A stretch of DNA of 64,000 nucleotides from Armillaria gallica (GCA_037576215.1 JBANDB010000006.1:2728001-2792000); one strand, 5' to 3'. Shown: positions 23,269 through 35,044, counted from the stretch's first letter. Made by a program: numbers and translations. The notes: generated by a model not told the origin, from the sequence alone.

Positions 23269-23448
23269 TATATCTGCATCTAGGTACCGGCTTAAAGATT
23301 ATTACAGAGCGTGCATTAGGTGGCTCTGTTTTTCTTTATCGTATATTTCACTGCATTGTATATGTATGACGGACATTCAGTGCCTTTGCACGACGCATTG
23401 TATCATGATTCATATATGTAACAATGTATTGACATATGCCGGTTTCTC

Positions 23449-24560
23449 TTAGAGTAGGTTAGCGGTGGTAGTAGCAAAGCCGTAGCTCTGTGAAAAAGGT
23501 TTTAAGCATTCCACGGATCCTGAGAAGTACACGAAAATTAAGCGTACATTTGCAGTATTGTACACGACATTCTCATAGCCGCCTTCCGGTGATGTCGTGG
23601 CCGTAGCATCTTTCAGGAGTACACAATCGTATCCCCGGAAATAGGCATCAACGAGTGTCCCAAGCACACACTATAACGAAATGCCAAGTTATTCCTGAGC
23701 TTCGTGGAGCAACATAATGCAATGATACTGATACCTGATCTGTATTGACACCCGCGAAAAACAGTGTCGTGATCCCGTTCTCCTCGAGAAAGAGGTCGAG
23801 CGCGGACTGATATCCCCACAAACCGCTCATCCTGCCGTTCATCGTGAGACATGAAAGCTTCTATCAACCGCAATGCAATTATACCGGTTTTGTGGATCCA
23901 GAAATCAGTTCCTAGATCTTTGCCCTTGAGGTATTCTTCTTGCAAGGGACCGTAAAGATCTGAATTGAGGGCACCCCGCATGAGGAGCCTCCCGAATGCT
24001 CCTGGTAACTCGGACCCGAAGCCACCACGGCCGGCCTTTGTGAATCCGCGGACGAGGGAGGGTGGGATAGTTTGTAATTCGTGGTCAGTGAGACCCCAGT
24101 TCCTGGAAATTTCCATACGTTCTGGGTCAGGACACGTTGGAGTAGCAGGAATGGAGGTTACCCACACCCAGAGCACCTTGATATTCTTCTCTCGCGCAGC
24201 AGGCACGAGTTTCATGAGCGGCTCCACGCATTTTAGCCCGGTGGGATGGTCACTGAGATCGGGATGCAGGAAGAAGCTAGTATGGAGTTAATTAAGCTAG
24301 GTCGAGCGGCGACGAGACGGTGCAACGAAGTACTTTTGCATGTCAATTATAACAATGGCGCTGGCCTTGGCATCGATGCGAATTGTTCGTTCACCGTCTA
24401 CAGCAACGTCCAGCTGACCAGGAAGTAGATCAGGTTCTGCGATGGGCGCTGACAGTGTTCGAGTCAAATCAATCAGTCCAGAAGGATATTCCACCCAGAA
24501 CGATGCATTATTGCCGTATTTTGTGATCGAAGATACGGGCGCTCGTAACTTAGTAGCCAT
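23449..24560 (-). CDS. isochorismatase-like cysteine hydrolase, possible one-base indel
   Basis: Member of the isochorismatase-like fold; fungal members of this size are mostly uncharacterised amide or ureide hydrolases. The catalytic Asp is in AIVIIDMQ-NFFLHPDLS (an intron separates Q and N). The Lys region is DFWIHK, and the nucleophilic Cys is in GVNTDQ-CVLGTLVDAYFRGYDC. Other family blocks are EPLMKLVPAAREKNIKVLWV and DATATTSPEG. The start at 24560 (MATKLRAPVSS) is preferred over an upstream in-frame ATG. At the intron near 23885 the frame does not close. Conserved HKNRMSG would be restored if the A-run (T 23888-23891 on the plus strand) were one base longer, giving a CG|GTATAA donor. It converges with paralog A. 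Confidence 0.78.
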
Positions 24561-25095
24561 TCGGGATTGTGTAGGGTGGGGGGTGGTACTTATCGTAACA
24601 AGTGAATGCACGGCTCAAGGCAAGTCGTTATCTCGTCTCACAGTCATCTGATAAAAAATGTGTGGGTATTATTGATAAAAAAAGACCATGAGAGAAAGCC
24701 ATACCGACTTTTACTAATTGAAAAATACTAAGTATATAGACTACGACGCGCCGTGTCCTATAAAAACCCCTCCTCCTCCTTGACATCACGTGAAACGCCA
24801 ACCTACAAGTAATACATAGACTGAGAATGCGTAAAGGGATATCTATGTATTCGGTCCATATGCAATGTACTACAACTCGTATGCTATCAACAAATGCATC
24901 GGTCTATGGTTACCAAATACACTATATAAAATATGCTAAAATGAAGTAATGAGCGTGCGATTTCGTGTCAGTGTCTACTAAACAACAGGTTCAGAGGTCC
25001 ATGAAGCCCCCTTCATGTAAATGGGCGTCAGAATATACAAGGTCCACAATGCGGATGAGGTGTCAGAACCTCGTGTGAGTAGGATGGAAAAAATG
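24561..25095. other. intergenic region, no gene recognised
   Basis: This 535-bp, relatively AT-rich stretch lies upstream of the isochorismatase-like start and downstream of the stop of paralog B. It should contain the hydrolase promoter and paralog B's 3' UTR. No conserved coding block or RNA gene was recognised. Confidence 0.5.
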
Positions 25096-27005
25096 CTAAG
25101 ACTCCTGGGAAACCTTATCCGGAACATTTCGAACCTGTAGAGTGAATGTCAGCGAGCGCGTTACAAAGTTCATGGGAGAAGACTCATACACCAAGAACTG
25201 GACGTGAATAGTCTTCATCGTCCCTAAGGTCAGCCTTGTCACTGTCTGAATCATCTTTGAGCCGCCGGCGAAGGTCAGGATCTAGCCGGTCATCCCCTGT
25301 ACTCTCCGAAGAGTACAACGATGAAGTGGCGTCGTTCACTTCGCTGTTTTGAGTGGTGGGCGACGGGTGATTTTTGATATCTGAGAGTCTTTGTGGATTA
25401 CGAGGCGGTGGAGAAGGAGGTCCTGAACTATCAGCATTGTTTTGGGACTGATAGAAGGATGCCAGAAGTGGTTCATAACTTCCTGCACTATGCGACGCGG
25501 AATGACTGATCCTCTGCTCGCTCGCGTTTCCACGAATGTTACCAAAGACGCCACCGCCAGCACCGGGTGGAGGACTCGGACTTCTGACTGGCATGTAATC
25601 GTCCCTGCCCATTGGATGACCAACGTCTGCATACGGGTTGAAGCCACCTTCCACATTGTCCATGTAAGCGGACAGTCGACCGGCACTCGGTATAGAACTC
25701 CGAGGAGAATGCTGAGACATTTGCATTCTGGAGCCATCCTCATTGTTGTTTGTCGTCGTCGTCGTCCAGGGGCGCACGGTGAAAGCCTGCAGCGGTAAGA
25801 GTGGCCGAGACGGCATTGTCGTGCTCCATTCTCCGAGTGCGACGCCGCCGACGGATGTAGAAGAATATGAACAGTAGTATTGATGCTGCTGCCAGGCCAA
25901 CGAGCACGAACACCCCCGCAACTGCACCTTTGTTTTGGAAGAAGCTGTCACTGAGAATCAGCAATGACGTTAGGCCGTAGATGCAAAAGACGCACGACGA
26001 AGTCCCGCAGAGCCATTGTCTGAGCTGAGGGTGGGGTTGACACCAATTTGCGTTATAGTGACGACACCCCCATCAGTGCCTGTACTTGTTAGCAGACTGG
26101 TAACGGCAGATGGGGCACTTGTTGTTGTCTGGCCGGCACTATTTGTCGTGGTGATGAACACAGTACTCTGCAAGGTAGTTCTAAAAATAACAATTTAGCG
26201 CGAGAGCGGTGATAACATTTTGATACGAACACGGTCTGGACGCGTGCAGAAGTGGTGGTTTCAAGGTCATTGTCCGTGGATGACGATGACGATGATGTCG
26301 TTGTTTCCGTAACTGTAGGCGTGGACGTTGTGGTGGGAGTGGTGGATGTTGTGGTAATTTCAGACGTCGAGGTGGAAGTTGGTGTAGATGTTGTGGATGA
26401 TGACGTCGTCGTTGAGGAAGTCGACTCTGAAGTGGACGAAGTGGTCTCGGACGTTGTTGTCGACGATGATGACGACGTCGTGGTGGAAGATGATGACGAC
26501 GAAGTAGTAGTCGATGACGACGACGACGACGACTCGGAGGTCGTTACAGACGTGGACGTTGTAGACTCCTGCGTACTGCTTGAAGTAGATTGTTCAGAAG
26601 ATGAAGTAGACATTTCCGTTGTTGAAGTATTACTTGTCGTGGACGGTGGTGAAGTATTAGAAGAAGAAACTGATGTTGGTGAAGTCGCCGTAGTGGGCGA
26701 CGCTGTTGTGCTGAGTGCAGAGTAATGATGCAATCAACATGAGGATAGCAATGGCGCATAAACACGGACACTCACGAAACGGGAAGATTCGAAGAAGTCG
26801 GAGAAGTAGAAGTCATGTTCGACGCCGTTTGAGTGGGAGATTGTGTAGCGGTTTGAGTGGCGGTTCGAGTAACGGATTCGGTTTGGGTAGTTTCCGTTGG
26901 AGATTGAGTAGCAGTTTGGGTAGCGGTATTCGTTGGAGGTTGGGTGTCGGTTAGAGTTGTTGGAGAACCAGTCGCAGCAGTTGTCGGTGCAGTTTGCGAC
27001 GACAT
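25096..27005 (-). CDS. Ser/Thr-rich single-pass membrane protein (paralog B), apparent frameshift
   Basis: Same architecture as the protein at 21055-23268. The ectodomain begins MSSQTAPTTAATGSPTT and contains a very long run of Ser and Thr (about 26270-26700). Next come VFITTTNSAGQTTTSAPSAV and TITQIGVNPTLSSD, the span GAVAGVFVLVGLAAASILLF, a basic stop-transfer RRRRRTRR and the tail block EHDNAVSATLTAAGFHRAPL. Frame A stops after DDDDDKQQ. One base away the coherent tail continues (EDGSRMQMSQHSPRSSIPSA, GGFNPYADVGHP, then VLGV-RNVPDKVSQES after the last intron). Removing one A from the triplet at 25749-25751 (TTT on the plus strand) would join them. The ectodomain should be heavily O-glycosylated. 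Role unknown; a wall or surface sensor is inference. Confidence 0.7.
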
Positions 27006-27741
27006 GAGCAGGAAATTTCAGGCAGAATGGTGGGGAGTAAAAGGTAAAGGATAGCAGTCAGAAAGTGAAGAAATCAGAAGAAGGAAGGCTGGAGCGCAGA
27101 GACGAAAAAAAAGGCAGTGAGCAACTAATTTTTGGGACGACAATGAGCTCAAAACGCGAAAAATGCGTCGACAGTGGTGAGGAACTTGTGGGCTTGGAAG
27201 AGAAGGCTGCTTTGACGGGGCTTACCTAGATCTGAACTGGATTGTTGTCTCTTTGGCCGGTTGGAGAGCATCTGAGTATCATTTGCCTCGTCCTCGTACC
27301 TCCAAGCACCGAAACACTGGCCTGGTGACGGGAAAAACAGGGAAAAAACAAAAAACAGGAGGGCGCAGCGGGACGGTGGTAGGGAAAAGTGACTGCCAGA
27401 GCCAGCTGCTGCCACTTCTCAAATTCATGCACAGCCACATTTCAAATTCACACTGGGCCGTAGTTCCTCCTGCAACCGACTAAATATATCAATCAAGCCC
27501 TCCATGTGCCTCTTTCTAGCTAGCCGACCGCCAAATATCTACAAGAAAAACGACAGCAAACTCCCACCAATACGACTGCGAATCCTTCTTATCTCTCCAG
27601 CGGCCGAAAAAGCCCGCTTTGGACGGCCATAAGCTTACGAAACACCCAGGGCTGTGCACGGAGCCTGGTCACCGCTTTTGGTAATTTATTTAATTTATTC
27701 CCCGTTGAGATTAGTTTCCATTCCACGTCGGTCCTTCCGCC
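27006..27741. other. divergent intergenic region, no gene recognised
   Basis: This 736-bp gap lies between the start of paralog B and the start of a membrane protein on the other strand, so it should hold both promoters. A minus-strand open frame at 27149-27415 with a hydrophobic segment (ALLFFVFSLFFPSPG) could be mistaken for a signal-peptide exon of paralog B. No splice pair joining them was found. Confidence 0.45.
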
Positions 27742-29079
27742 ATGACCATCAACAAAGCCGCCCAGTCCATTGCCGGCCCTTCGTCGGTACCCAGCCCACC
27801 GTCGCCCCCACCCCCGCCGTTCGACGAACACAGCCATCTGCTCATCGACTTTAACGACGAGCATGATGACCCTCCTCCCGAATTCGCTCCATACCATGCT
27901 GAGTACTTTGATACCGGGAACGGCAGCATCGTTTCGCACGACCCCCATTTGAATACGGACGGTAGGCGCATCTTGCTCTGTGCCGTGATGGTCTTACTCA
28001 ATCCCCTTCTTCAGGAGAAGCACTCTATCGATTCCTGCTTTCCCAAGCAAGCACACCTCCGTCACTCTCTCTTCACTGTTGCGGTACCCATACAGAGACA
28101 CGGCAGCGCACGAAGGCAGGTCCCGGAGGGGGGACGGAGAGCCACACCGAAACTGTCGTCGACTTCGACTTTTACATCTCCCTTAATCAGCTTATCCTTC
28201 CGGAACCCACTCACTGGTCGGTTGCAGACTCTGACCCTGCCTATCGCGGTCGCATGTTCAAGGAAATGGACTCGTCTGGTAAAAGAAAGGCGAGGTGGAA
28301 GGAAAGAAGAGCTTTCCGTTCTTGGATCAAGGACAGAGATGCACGCGGCCTTCCCCCATGGATTTCAAGTATTCAGGCCACAGATACTTATCCAACCTTG
28401 GAAGATTCCACTGTTCTGAGATCTTCCAAAACTCTTCGGGCCTGGGCTGACGAATACTGCGCTTCGCCAAAATACCTGAAAGAATTCGTCTACGTCAAGG
28501 TAAGCTTTCATAATTTCACCGGCTCCAGTTGCTCACATCACTCACAAGTCCGTCTACGGGTGGAATTTACGCAATCTTGAATCTGCCATTTATTCCATCA
28601 TCAAATCGTCTCTCTACACTGGTGATCTCGAAGTGAACTTTGAAACTTCCGGCAAAGTTTACATCAGACCCGATAACCGTCTCTCGAGAACCCTTTCCAA
28701 TAAATGGTGGAAGTTCCTGTCCATTATCCTTTTCATATTCCCGTTCATCTGGCTGTTTAAGCGATTTCATAGCAAGGGCGGCGGTAGGTGGGAGGTCTGC
28801 GGAGGCGCGTACGCTCTGAAACGATGGCAGCCGCTAGACTCCGAACCTGAACGCCCTCTAGACGCTAAAGGGTCCGTTGCTAGGGATGCTGTGATTACGC
28901 GCTCTAGAGACGGACAGGCAAAGAAGCTCGTCGGATCCAGGGAAGGCGAATGGCTGAAGCAGTGGCAAGGCACCATCATGCGGGCCGTGCAGATGCGATA
29001 TGAATCTACTGAACCTATGTTGGTTACTACCGAACAGATTCTCAATCATCCCTTACCCGTTGACCTGGACGGTTACTAA
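27742..29079 (+). CDS. conserved fungal membrane protein of unknown function
   Basis: Not recognised by name. The N-terminus is Pro-rich (SSVPSPPSPPPPPFDEH). An intron (GTAGGC donor near 27961) joins LNTDG to EALYRFLLSQ. A folded part follows with VVDFDFYISLNQLILPEPTH, PAYRGRMFKEMDSSGKRKAR, WKERRAFRSWIKDRDARGLP, RAWADEYCASPKYLKEFVYV and, after a second intron, VYGWNLRNLESAIYSIIKSS. One clear membrane span (FLSIILFIFPFIWLFKRF) lies about two thirds along, followed by WEVCGGAYALKRW and a basic C-terminal helix. The pattern suggests a single-pass or tail-embedded endomembrane protein. The number of distinctive aromatic and charged blocks suggests a conserved family, though I cannot name it. Confidence 0.68.
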
Positions 29080-29320
29080 CTCCTTACATCCTCAGTATTT
29101 ATTTACCACTGGACTGTGACCTCTCAATATATCCCATTCAAGAAGGACGCGGGCAGACTAGACTTAAAAGTCCAATCGGAAGAAAGAAATGTATAAAATG
29201 CGAAGTTCCAACAAACGATTGAGAAAGCGTGAACTAAAGTAAATAGCTATGGAAGAGAGACAAGGGATATGAGTTTATAGAGTACACTATGCGAAATTGT
29301 TTGGTAAATGTATGCCAATG

Positions 29321-31711
29321 CTATGAATGAACATGTTGTTTGAGATTCACATTCGTGTGTAGAAATCCAGACGAATGCGACGTCAGTGATGGTGTGTAGA
29401 CTTGTCCTCCTCGCTCGGATTCCCGTTGTTGATATTTTTCAGACTCGGAATACTCCTCGCCATCTAACAAGGCGAGGGCCGTCTCCAAAAACCACATGTT
29501 CTTCTTGATGAAGTGCACCACAATGGTTCCGCCCAAACGGCTGTTCTCGTATCTTGTTTTTCTACCTTCTCGGTGTGACCATGCATATTCCGAAGACATG
29601 GCGCTCCCTGCTCGTTTCACGATCAATTCGACCAAGTCACAATGAATTAAAAGACATAAAGCTGACCTTCGCTGATGGCAGACATATCGCTACCTTCAAC
29701 AAGAGCTTCTATTACTTCATGCGTTGACAGACTGGGTATCGGAGGTGAATACCGCACGCCGAACGTTGAAACACTTGAATGAGCCCAGGTCGCCGGTGCA
29801 GGAAGAACGCCTGTATTGATTGCCACAGACCCGGTCACCTCTTGCGGAACATTGGCCAAATACGATGCCACGCTGCGCTTGACACGAGTTACTTCTGACG
29901 GGAAAAGAAAGCCGTGGGCGTATCTAGACCTGAGGTAAACGGAGATGTCACAAACAAGATATGTGCAACATACACAGTGCCAGACCGCGGATGGTCATAT
30001 ATCCAACAACGTTCGCTAGCCCATCGTATCTCAGAAGCGAGAGGATGCATCGTCATCCATTTCGCGGTCTGCTTGTCCTCGGCACCTTTTGTGACTCCTT
30101 TTACTGTGGGGTCCTTGGCTACCCAATCAATCAGACTCCAACTGAGAGCGTACAACTCCCCAGCCATGAACCGATGCAGTCGATTTGTGACAAGATATCC
30201 CCAATATATGAGGGGGTCTTTCACGTCTTTCTGCTCATCCAATATCGTCGTAAATTGATTTAACGATGCGATATAGTCGTATTGTTTGTCTTCCAGTGTG
30301 CTTCATCCCTGGGGTGTACAGCTAGGTGAGGATCCGTATGGTTGGAATGATGAGATTTAGGGGTTTCGTGGAGCGACACGCGAAGTCGAGACTCGAGTTC
30401 TGCCATCATTACAAAGGAATCATCATCGACTTTAACGACGTAATCCGGTCGTACCCAAGATCGAGAACGTCCAGAATTCTGATCCCGCCACGCATGCACC
30501 GAGTCATGTGGAGCGAGGGCTGGTGGTGGGGTGGTCAGGTTTAAGTATGAGAAGCGCAGAGGAGGTGTGGAGGTATCAAAAAATAGAGGTGGAACCCAAG
30601 CATTGAGCGATGCCCAGGAGAAGAAGGCATGCGTCTTGCCTCCGTTCATGTTCTCAAAGACAGGTAGAATTACAAGATCATTATACACTGGAAAGCGTCA
30701 GTTTAAAATCTGAAGCCAACGGAACGAATACGCACGTTCCATCTCGAGCTGAATCTGCTGTTCCCAATCTTTCCGCGGTTGACCGAGGATAAATCGAACG
30801 ACAGACCGAGAGGTTCCCACCCCATTATCGCCGGGTCCTGCACCTTCTCTACTTCTAGGATGACTTGCCCAAGTGGAGCGTATCAAAGAACGTCTTTCGA
30901 AGGCTGAATCGATGGAAAAGACGCCAATGAAAAGACCGGCTGGCGGAAGTGAATCTAGGTTCTCTGGAGGAAAGTCTTTTTCTGTTGACAGAGGCTCTGG
31001 GTATGGATACGGATAGGTGGATGACATGATGTAGTCCGTCGGTGAAGCCATAGACGGGATTGAGCAATAACCACGCCATGGCAACGGCTCCTTGTCAGGA
31101 TTGAAGATGTATATCAAAAGAAGTCGGAGGAAGATAGCAAATGCAGTGAGGAGTATAAGTGTTAGGATCTATATTTTGTGAGTAAGAAAAGAGAAGCAGA
31201 GCAATGTAACACAGGCATACTATGGTTATGGGCTGTTGAGGAACGAGCGGATGTCGCACAATCCTTCTTGTCCATTTCTTCAACGTCCGCAGGGCTCCAC
31301 CGCCTCTTCTCCGTTTTCGGCGCGTAAACGACCACCACCGCCTGTCTTCTCTCCATGTTGACGGTGTCCGCCTTGTCAGCAACGGCGAGCCTGACTCGCT
31401 TTCCGTTTCAGACGAGCACGAAGACGATGAGGCATGTGAAATGAGGAACTGTGGCAACGGAGATGTAGAGCGTGATGGAACAGGAGTAGAATTGGCGGTT
31501 GATGAGACAGAGGTCCTTCCTGAATGAGATTGAGGTAGGTACAGGAAGGCTGGTCGTGGTGAAGGGTCGCCGCTGCCGGCTGAGACGACGACGGCAGTGG
31601 TATCCTCACCGTATCATCCGAATCTGTACTAACATCGTCGTAGTCTTCTGGACGAGGTGAAGGAGGCAGTTGAGGCGTTTGCGGATGCAAAAAATTAGCG
31701 GAGAAAGACAT
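29321..31711 (-). CDS. GT31-family glycosyltransferase (beta-1,3-galactosyltransferase-like)
   Basis: Type II Golgi glycosyltransferase. A cytosolic Ser/Pro-rich and basic N-terminal region precedes one membrane span (ILTLILLTAFAIFLRLLLIY) and a lumenal domain. GT31 motifs are RRSLIRSTWASHPRS (the family's RxxxRxTW), VRFILGQP, VYNDLVILPVFENMNGGKTH, the DxD-type metal site in YVVKVDDDSFVMM, LIYWGYLVTNR, MAGELYALSWSLIDWV and GAEDKQTAKWM (the ED motif). A C-terminal NSRLGGTIVVHFIKKNMWF closes the domain. The N-terminal frame change is explained by a 50-nt intron (GTACAG donor after DDV, TCTCAG acceptor). The acceptor sugar is not evident. Fungal members may build protein O-glycans or glycolipids. 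Confidence 0.83.
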
Positions 31712-32004
31712 GGATGGAACGAATGTGATTAGGCCGTGCGCAGCTCGGAGCCAGGATAAATTAGAGAAAATGTCGAGCAGGAAGAGCGGCCACAGAAGAA
31801 ATGCTTCGCCGACGCCGTCGCGGACGTCGAGGAGAAGCTTTTGACGGTTATCAGGCTAGGAGCGTCTAGGAGGTATCTGAGGATGTGCCAGAACGACCCA
31901 ATCCTTCTGGTATATATCACGTGACAAACATAGCCACTATCTCCTCGCGCGTTGATGATTGTCAATGCTTACACTTTCACCGTTCACCTCGTCGTAACTT
32001 CGCC
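31712..32004. promoter_or_regulatory. shared promoter region between divergent GT31 and CIR_N genes
   Basis: The two starts face away from each other across 293 bp, so this interval must carry both promoters. No specific factor site could be assigned with confidence. Confidence 0.55.
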
Positions 32005-32907
32005 ATGGGCAAGCTGAACATCGCTCATCACAAATCATATCACCCGTATCGTAGGGATAACATCGAACGGGTCCGACGGGATGAAGAAGAGGCCCGGGAG
32101 AAAGAGGCACGGGAGGAGGGAAGAATGATGCTGGCGGCAAGTCTCCTTTCCGTAATACATGACCGTGCCTTACTTTTTCTGTAGGATTCAGAGGCTAGAA
32201 TAGACTTACTCAGAGAGCGAGCAGGGGCTGCTTCTCACCCTAAGAAAAAAGGGAGAGATGATGATATGAAGCAGCTGGAGGCTGCCAAAGAATCGCTACC
32301 CACGTCTGGAGGACACATCAATTTTTTTGAAGATCTCGAACAGGTTTGTAGGCTTCCCGTGTTCTGCGTCCAATCTGCTAAACTCAATGCAGAACGCCAT
32401 AATTACGGCTGTGCGTTCAACCAAGAAGGCTGAGCCCAAGGAGACGGAGAAAGGAGTGCCATTAGCTCCTCCCGCCAAGGATCTCAGGCCATGGTATTCT
32501 GAACGCAACCGCGATCGAAATAACGCGGAAATAGATGAAGCTGTCGAAGAACGAAGGAAAAGAGACACGGCAAGAAAATCTATTCATGATCCTCTAACAT
32601 CTATCACACATCAGCTTGCTTCCAAGTCTTCCTCCTCGTCTTCATCTTCCTCGCGACAGCGTCCTCGCCCTGCAAGCGCCCTGGCCAGCCTCCAGAAGTC
32701 AGCGCGCGCATTACACGTGAATTATCTGAGAGGGAGCGCGCCTTGACTCTAATTAGGCGGAAGAAGAAAGGCAATGAGACGCCAAGCACAGTCCATGGGG
32801 GCATCGCTGAATCTGAGTACGGTGATATGTACAACCGAAGAGAGGTAGAAGAAGCGCATCGTGGCCGCTGGGAAAGCAGCTCGAGAAGATATCAAGGGAG
32901 GCACTGA
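32005..32907 (+). CDS. CIR_N-domain protein (LENG1-like)
   Basis: Nuclear protein with the N-terminal domain shared by the CBF1-interacting corepressor CIR and LENG1, which is linked to splicing complexes. The domain is the N-terminus, MGKLNIAHHKSYHPYRRDNI followed by ERVRRDEEEAREKEAREE. After introns come ARIDLLRERAGAA, GGHINFFEDLEQ, a Lys/Glu-rich block with PPAKDLRPWYSERNRDR, a Ser-run (SSSSSSSSS) region, and a C-terminal RERALTLIRRKKKGNETPS with GDMYNRREVEEAHRGRWE. The exon before the C-terminal part ends in the Ser-rich area near 32690. The stop TGA is at 32905-32907. About 235-240 residues, fitting fungal LENG1-like proteins. Confidence 0.82.
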
Positions 32908-33513
32908 TGTCCTGGGAAAGTATGGCAGCCAGATGCGGTTGTCTAGAATTGAGATGCGCTTTGCGTGAATGTGGGTCAGCAATGCTACCGTTTACGGTTT
33001 TATGATTCATGTCATCGGTACAGGATTCTGTACTACGGATACGAGTAACTGAGTATCTCCTTTCAGGTGAGAAAACTCCACTCTGTGATGTACAAAATGC
33101 GAATGATTATTTCCTAGCCAGGAGGTCCTCGTGTTCCTCACAGGTAGGTCATGATGAGCATCCGCTCACCACTCTTTGGGTTCTCGTCATGGACAGCAAA
33201 TCAACACTTTTCCTCACGTTGCGGTTACCCTTCTCGCTTTCGCTGCTGAAAGGAAAGGTTCCGATACCCAACGAGCGCCACCAAGCTTGTTGGACCTCGA
33301 TGTTTTCTGCTTTAGTTCTTACATATAGACATAAATCAGGACAGCATCATAACACTTTTCGGATCCCCTTTTGCGACGCTCAAACTTACAACAGTCGCTG
33401 GTGTCAAGTTCAATGTTGAAGTGATTTGGTTGAAGATCTGACCGATGAGGTCCATGGTAACAGACCGAGCTGCAGAATCGGTTTACTAGCTTTCAAGATT
33501 GTACACAGAATAT
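32908..33513. other. convergent intergenic region, no gene recognised
   Basis: This 606-bp interval separates two convergent genes and should be mostly 3' UTR. Several open frames of 60-135 residues occur on both strands. None shows a conserved motif or splice-compatible continuation. Confidence 0.5.
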
Positions 33514-34833
33514 TCAATGCAGACCGTCCGCATACACCTTCCAGCTGGACCTTTCCTTCATGGCTTCCCAATACTCGGACAATCGGCCCTTCTGTCCCAA
33601 CTTGAACTCCGTTCCAACATGGTGTTGCAATCTCGCAACCGCAGCAGAACCATCGTCTGTCACGGCGCCTCCGGCTAGCTTGACTATCCTCGCCAACCAT
33701 GCAGAGAGGTGGATGTCCGCAAGTGACAGTTGGTCCCCTGCATGACATTATGATGAGTTTGACATTGAGATTAAACAAACCGGAACATAGCCTGAAGACG
33801 CTTACCGAGAGCAAAGGGCCCGATAATATCCTTCTCTACTCTGAGAAGAGTACGACCCAGCGACGCACGGGCGCATTTTGCCATTTCAAAGTACTCTGCT
33901 CTCTTCGACTTTTCTTCTGGATCCAAGGCAGACTCTGAAACATCTGCGTTTTTATACAATCCCAACAGTACTTCGGTTGCGGCCTTTTTTTCCTTCCAGA
34001 GCGCCGTAAATTTCTCGGAAACTTGGATTGTGCCGTTGTCAGCATTAGAGATGTACTTTGATAAGACATCTCTACGAGTATGCAGCGCCGGCAGCATTTC
34101 ACGAGCCAAGCTCTTCAACGAGTCCGTGTCTCGAGCGTTCATATATCTGAGATTATTGGGATCGACTTCATCGGCATGAACGAGTTCTATCATTTCGGCT
34201 GAAGTTTCAGTGAAGGCGATAGTGGCTGGAGTTAACGATGGTGCGGGGGCTTGCGAGGTTGTGTGGGTTTGCGACCACGGTGAGCGGGATTTGTCAAGAA
34301 ATTCAATGATAGCCTGATGTCGTGTCAGTATCCTACTGTTATGGCATGAGTCAATGCCAACCTTGCTTTCGGTAATCGCTCTGTATCGACTTTCCACGTC
34401 CTCAGATAACGTTTTCTGGAGTGGAACGACCAGAGTTGGAACCATTGCTAGGACGATGTCACATTGAGGCCTTTGGAGGGATCGAAGTAGTGCCGTACCT
34501 TTGTTATTGAGACGTAGGAATGATGGATCAAAATTTCCACCCTTCTCTAAAAGTTTTGTTGAGTATACAAGACCGAGCTGTACACGCAAGAACTCACCCA
34601 AGTCGACGACGCGAAGATCGACCTCGTCCGCTCCGTACCCCTTCTCCTCTCTATCTCAGTAAATTGTGGATAATAATATGTCAAGACAAGGGACATTCTT
34701 ACAACGCGAGAAGAACTATTCAAGAGAATAAGATCACGGAAAACTGTGATGTGTAGTATGCACTGTACTCACCAGCGGACGACCATATGGACTCTTGGGA
34801 ATAATAAAGGACGGCCTTTGGGATGCTTGACAT
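33514..34833 (-). CDS. glutathione S-transferase-like protein
   Basis: Thioredoxin-fold N-terminal domain plus alpha-helical C-terminal domain. The spliced N-terminus is MSSIPKAVLYYSQESIWSSA, then VLLALEEKGYGADEVDLRVV. It continues with EKGGNFDPSFLRLNNKG and TVPTLVVPL, the cis-Pro element that contacts glutathione in the family, and later AIIEFLDKS. An insert with IELVHADEVDPNNLRYMNAR and LALAREM-like helices (here SLAREMLPALHTRRDVLSKY) is typical of large basidiomycete GST-like proteins. The C-terminal block GDQLSLADIHLSAWLARIVK is the usual DxxLSxAD helix. A Tyr-Tyr-Ser motif replaces the standard catalytic Ser/Tyr arrangement, so catalysis is uncertain. Small exons near the 5' end were placed by frame. 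Confidence 0.75.
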
Positions 34834-35044
34834 TGTAGGGTGTTGGTTACAGGCAGTGTAGATGATGGCGAAGGTAAAGCAACACTGGCAGTGACTTTGA
34901 ATCACGAATGACATCAGATGACATCATGCCTAAGTGTCACATCACATGATCACGTCACAGATGTGACAACGTAAGTCTTGCCCTGTTTTCTGGAGTTTTC
35001 TATCTTGAGCCATCACTTTCATTTCCCCTCCCAAAGCCGTTGCA

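Noticed and set aside
22926..25760. Programmed ribosomal frameshifting in paralogs A and B
   Set aside because: The two needed shifts are of opposite sign and lack a common slippery site, so indels are more likely.
26252..26725. 157-residue Asp/Val-rich open frame antisense to paralog B
   Set aside because: It is the mirror of Ser/Thr codon runs on the coding strand and has no features of its own.
27149..27415. Possible signal-peptide exon for paralog B
   Set aside because: Hydrophobic segment present, but no donor-acceptor pair links it in frame to the ectodomain.
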